Positions 61,782 through 64,000 of a stretch of DNA of 64,000 nucleotides are shown one piece after another. Within the stretch, counting starts at the first letter, position 1; each line of letters opens with the position of its first letter. Origin of the DNA: Bacteroidaceae bacterium (GTDB lineage Bacteria > Bacteroidota > Bacteroidia > Bacteroidales > Bacteroidaceae). The position numbers and the translations under genes were made by a program. The notes beneath the pieces were generated by a model. That model saw nothing but the letters and a program-made list of their open reading frames with translations, was not told where the DNA came from and searched no databases. The stretch covers positions 49,668 to 113,667 of the forward strand of contig JAFZFO010000027.1 of the NCBI GenBank assembly GCA_017555845.1. Reading direction: 5' to 3'.

Positions 61782-61803
61782 TCTATTAAGTAAGTAATTT
61801 TTA

Positions 61804-62286
61804 TTATTCAGCAACTGTTGGTGTAGCCTCTTCTGTTGCAACAACAGCCTCTTCTACAACAGGCGCATCAGCCTTCTTTGTAGAACGACGACGACGTGTC
61901 TTCTTAGTCTGTGACTTCGCCATGTTCTCGTTGTAGTCAACAAGCTCGATAAAGCACATCTGAGCTGCGTCACCCAAACGTGTACCAAGTTTGATGATGC
62001 GTGTGTAACCACCTGGACGCTCTGCTACCTTTACAGAAATCTCCTTGAAGAGCTCTGTAACTGCCTCTTTGCTCTGGAGGTTGCTGAACACTACGCGACG
62101 AGAGTTTGTTGTGTCGTCTTTTGACTTTGTGATAAGTGGCTCAACGAACTTCTTGAGTTCCTTTGCCTTAGCAAGGGTCGTAGTGATTCTTTTGTGCATG
62201 ATCAATGAAACTGCCATATTAGAAAGCATAGCGTTTCTATGAGATGCAGTACGACCCAAATGATTAAAAGATTTCTTATGTCTCAT
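61804..62286 (-). CDS. rplQ: 50S ribosomal protein L17
   Basis: A 160-residue large-subunit protein. It has [20 protein letters not shown] at the start and [20 protein letters not shown], then a C-terminal tail of about 30 residues: basic ([11 protein letters not shown]) followed by Ala/Val/Glu-rich ([20 protein letters not shown]). The core is about 120 residues, so the tail is additional. Last gene of the alpha operon; its start is 2 bases after rpoA. Confidence 0.98.
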   Translation of the reverse strand: MRHKKSFNHLGRTASHRNAMLSNMAVSLIMHKRITTTLAKAKELKKFVEPLITKSKDDTTNSRRVVFSNLQSKEAVTELFKEISVKVAERPGGYTRIIKLGTRLGDAAQMCFIELVDYNENMAKSQTKKTRRRRSTKKADAPVVEEAVVATEEATPTVAE

Positions 62287-62288
62287 AA

Positions 62289-63281
62289 TTATTCTTTGTC
62301 TAATTTATATTTTGAAATATCAGTTCCAAACGAAAGATTCAGACTCTCGAGCAAATCATCAAGCTCAGTGAGCGATTTCTTACCAAAGTTGCGGAACTTG
62401 AGAAGGTCGGTCTTGTTGTACTGAACGAGCTGGCCAAGTGTCTCAACATCAGCAGCCTTCAAACAATTGAGGGCACGTACTGAAAGGTTGAGGTCAACGA
62501 GCTTGCTCTTCAGCAACTGACGCATGTGCAATACCTCTTCATCGAACTCCTCGTTGCCGTCCAAGTCTGCAGACTCGATAGCGATCTTCTCGTCTGAGAA
62601 GAGCATGAAGTGATAGATGAGGATCTTTGCAGCCTCCTTAAGAGCCTCTTTTGGGTGAATGGAACCATCGGTTGTAATCTCAAGCACCAAACGGTCATAG
62701 TCAGTCTTCTGCTCTACGCGGAATGGCTCACGCTGGTACTTTACATTACGGATCGGAGTGTAGATCGAGTCGATTGGAATCATAGTGGGCTCAGTGCAGA
62801 ACTCACGGTTCTCATCAGCAGGAACGTAACCACGTCCCTTGTTGATGCTGATTTCAATCTGCATTTTAGCCGATGAGTCAAGATGGCAAATGACTAACTC
62901 GGGATTTAACACTTCAAATCCTGTTAAATACTTACCTATCTCACCTGCAGTGAACACCTCGGTATTCTCTACGTTGATTGAGACTTTCTCGGTTTCGAAA
63001 TCCTCTACGATTCTTTTGAAACGCACCTTCTTAAGGTTAAGAATGATGTTGGTAACATCCTCCTTTACACCTGGTACTGTTGCAAACTCGTGCTCAACAC
63101 CTGCGATCTTGATGCAATTGATTGCAAAGCCTTCCAAAGAAGACAACAAGATGCGACGGAGTGCATTGCCCACTGTTGTTGCAAAACCGGGCTCCAAAGG
63201 ACGGAACTCGAACTTTCCGAAGAAGTCGTTCGCCTCCAGCATCACCACCTTATCGGGTTTTTGAAATGTTAATATCGCCAT
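62289..63281 (-). CDS. rpoA: RNA polymerase alpha subunit
   Basis: A 330-residue subunit that starts polymerase assembly and contacts regulators and upstream DNA. N-terminal domain: [20 protein letters not shown] with the dimer and beta-contact motif; C-terminal domain: [20 protein letters not shown] and [16 protein letters not shown]. Normal length for the phylum. Confidence 0.99.
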   Translation of the reverse strand: MAILTFQKPDKVVMLEANDFFGKFEFRPLEPGFATTVGNALRRILLSSLEGFAINCIKIAGVEHEFATVPGVKEDVTNIILNLKKVRFKRIVEDFETEKVSINVENTEVFTAGEIGKYLTGFEVLNPELVICHLDSSAKMQIEISINKGRGYVPADENREFCTEPTMIPIDSIYTPIRNVKYQREPFRVEQKTDYDRLVLEITTDGSIHPKEALKEAAKILIYHFMLFSDEKIAIESADLDGNEEFDEEVLHMRQLLKSKLVDLNLSVRALNCLKAADVETLGQLVQYNKTDLLKFRNFGKKSLTELDDLLESLNLSFGTDISKYKLDKE

Positions 63282-63290
63282 TACTAAATA

Positions 63291-63899
63291 TTAATTTTTG
63301 CTATACAACTCAACGATTAACTGCTCCTTGATGTTCTCAGGAATCTCAGAACGCTCGGGCACGCTCAAGAACTTACCTGCCATGTCAGACTCGCTCCACT
63401 CCAACCAAGGATACTTGCTGTGGTTCAAACCTGCCAATGAGTTCTGGATAACCTCGAGAGACTTAGAACGCTCACGAACACCAATAACCTGACCTGGCTT
63501 GATGTGACGTGAAGGTACGTTACATACCTTACCATCAACAACAATGTGGCAGTGGCTAACCAACTGACGTGCAGCAGCACGTGTAGGAGCGATACCGAGA
63601 CGATAAACTACGTTATCGAGACGAGCCTCAAGGTTCTGCAAAAGAACCTCACCGGTAATACCGGGAGCTGAATCGGCCTTCTTGAATGTGTTACGGAACT
63701 GTTTCTCCAAAACACCGTATGTATATTTTGCTTTCTGCTTCTCCGCGAGCATCACACCGTACTCAGAAGTCTTGCGACGACGGTTGTTACCGTGCTGGCC
63801 GGGAGCATAGTTCTTCTTTGAAAGCACTTTGTCTGCGCCAAAGATAGGCTCGCCGAAACGACGTGCTATCTTGCTTTTTGGTCCTGTATATCTTGCCAT
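63291..63899 (-). CDS. rpsD: 30S ribosomal protein S4
   Basis: A 202-residue primary 16S rRNA-binding protein. It has [36 protein letters not shown] and the S4 domain [20 protein letters not shown]. Lacks the zinc cysteines (C- form). In E. coli it represses this operon by binding mRNA; no such site is evident here. Standard order rpsK-rpsD-rpoA-rplQ. Confidence 0.99.
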   Translation of the reverse strand: MARYTGPKSKIARRFGEPIFGADKVLSKKNYAPGQHGNNRRRKTSEYGVMLAEKQKAKYTYGVLEKQFRNTFKKADSAPGITGEVLLQNLEARLDNVVYRLGIAPTRAAARQLVSHCHIVVDGKVCNVPSRHIKPGQVIGVRERSKSLEVIQNSLAGLNHSKYPWLEWSESDMAGKFLSVPERSEIPENIKEQLIVELYSKN

Positions 63900-63920
63900 T
63901 TCGAATCTTAAATAAAATTG

Positions 63921-64000
63921 TTATACTCTTCTTCTCTTAGGAGGACGGCAACCGTTGTGTGGCAGTGGTGTTACGTCAATGATCTCTGTAACCTCAATAC
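63921..64000 (-). CDS. rpsK: 30S ribosomal protein S11, C-terminal part (continues beyond window)
   Basis: The last 26 or so codons of S11 are present: the end reads DVTPLPHNGCRPPKRRRV and stop, a nearly invariant S11 C terminus. The remainder lies past 64000. The gene is 21 bases upstream of rpsD. Confidence 0.97.
   Translation of the reverse strand, partial: IEVTEIIDVTPLPHNGCRPPKRRRV

Larger units (their letters stand above)
61401..61803. other. Region between FISUMP and rplQ genes
   Basis: About 400 bases without a gene. It holds the FISUMP promoter (61441-61471), repeat copy 5 (61641-61664 within a larger hairpin) and the ribosomal operon terminator (61743-61781). Confidence 0.7.

Overview
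The window is chromosomal DNA from a member of the Bacteroidales (Bacteroidota), most likely Bacteroidaceae or Prevotellaceae; the species cannot be named from sequence alone. Evidence: a single-chain PurL of about 1230 residues, a full Na+-NQR operon, -7 boxes of the Bacteroidota type (TAnnTTTG), an ExbB/4-TM protein/ExbD/ExbD cluster, a FISUMP-type lipid-free secreted protein, an M60-like protease ending in a C-terminal segment typical of this order, and a GH3 family protein. No phage, insertion sequence, CRISPR array or plasmid function is visible.

Layout. 0-12.7 kb: sigma-70-like protein, GNAT acetyltransferase, GHL10-type glycoside hydrolase lipoprotein, divergent uvrA, an AT-rich NERD-domain gene, a two-gene CHR (chromate-type) transporter, purL and a divergent ZIP metal transporter. 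12.7-20.5 kb: a 1845-residue secreted M60-like metalloprotease with carbohydrate-binding type domains, then metY and a TonB-C protein. 20.7-30.6 kb: seven tightly packed minus-strand genes (rsmF-like methyltransferase, dsbD, GH3, Ig-like lipoprotein, cysS, M28 peptidase, sufE). 31-32.3 kb: thyA-folA. 32.4-35 kb: ExbB/ExbD proton channel operon and tRNA-Ser(GGA). 35.3-38.4 kb: lpxK, purine nucleoside phosphorylase, thiL and an Imm17-like small membrane protein. 38.4-44.5 kb: minus-strand housekeeping genes (mrp, Dabb, trmB, ilvE, phosphoesterase, cytidylate-kinase-like, MATE). 44.6-48 kb: mnmA-xseA-xseB-pgeF. 48-52 kb: an AT-richer block with a Na+/Pi cotransporter, a Ca2+/Na+ antiporter and orphans. 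52-54 kb: a periplasmic protein, an ECF sigma factor and a small anti-sigma-like membrane protein. 54.2-60.4 kb: nqrABCDEF. 60.6-64 kb: FISUMP protein and the end of the ribosomal protein operon (rplQ, rpoA, rpsD, rpsK).

How they work together. NQR makes a sodium gradient that the nearby Na+/Pi, Ca2+/Na+ and MATE transporters could use; ExbB/ExbD supply energy to TonB-dependent outer-membrane transport. thyA/folA, purL and PNP cover nucleotide synthesis and salvage; mnmA, trmB, rsmF, cysS and tRNA-Ser belong to translation.

The most unusual points are (1) an NqrC subunit carrying an N-terminal rubredoxin-like C-x2-C...C-x2-C domain; (2) a family of dispersed modular intergenic repeats, at least four copies of which share a CAAGTTTRCTTG core flanked by a stem whose sequence changes on both sides at once, together with a purine-rich module that reaches into the 3' ends of genes; (3) a three-gene periplasmic protein/ECF sigma/small membrane protein module; (4) Ala/Val/Glu-rich extensions shared by four unrelated proteins; (5) palindromes inside the promoters of the ZIP transporter and rsmF; and (6) a 10-bp-period tandem repeat behind purL.
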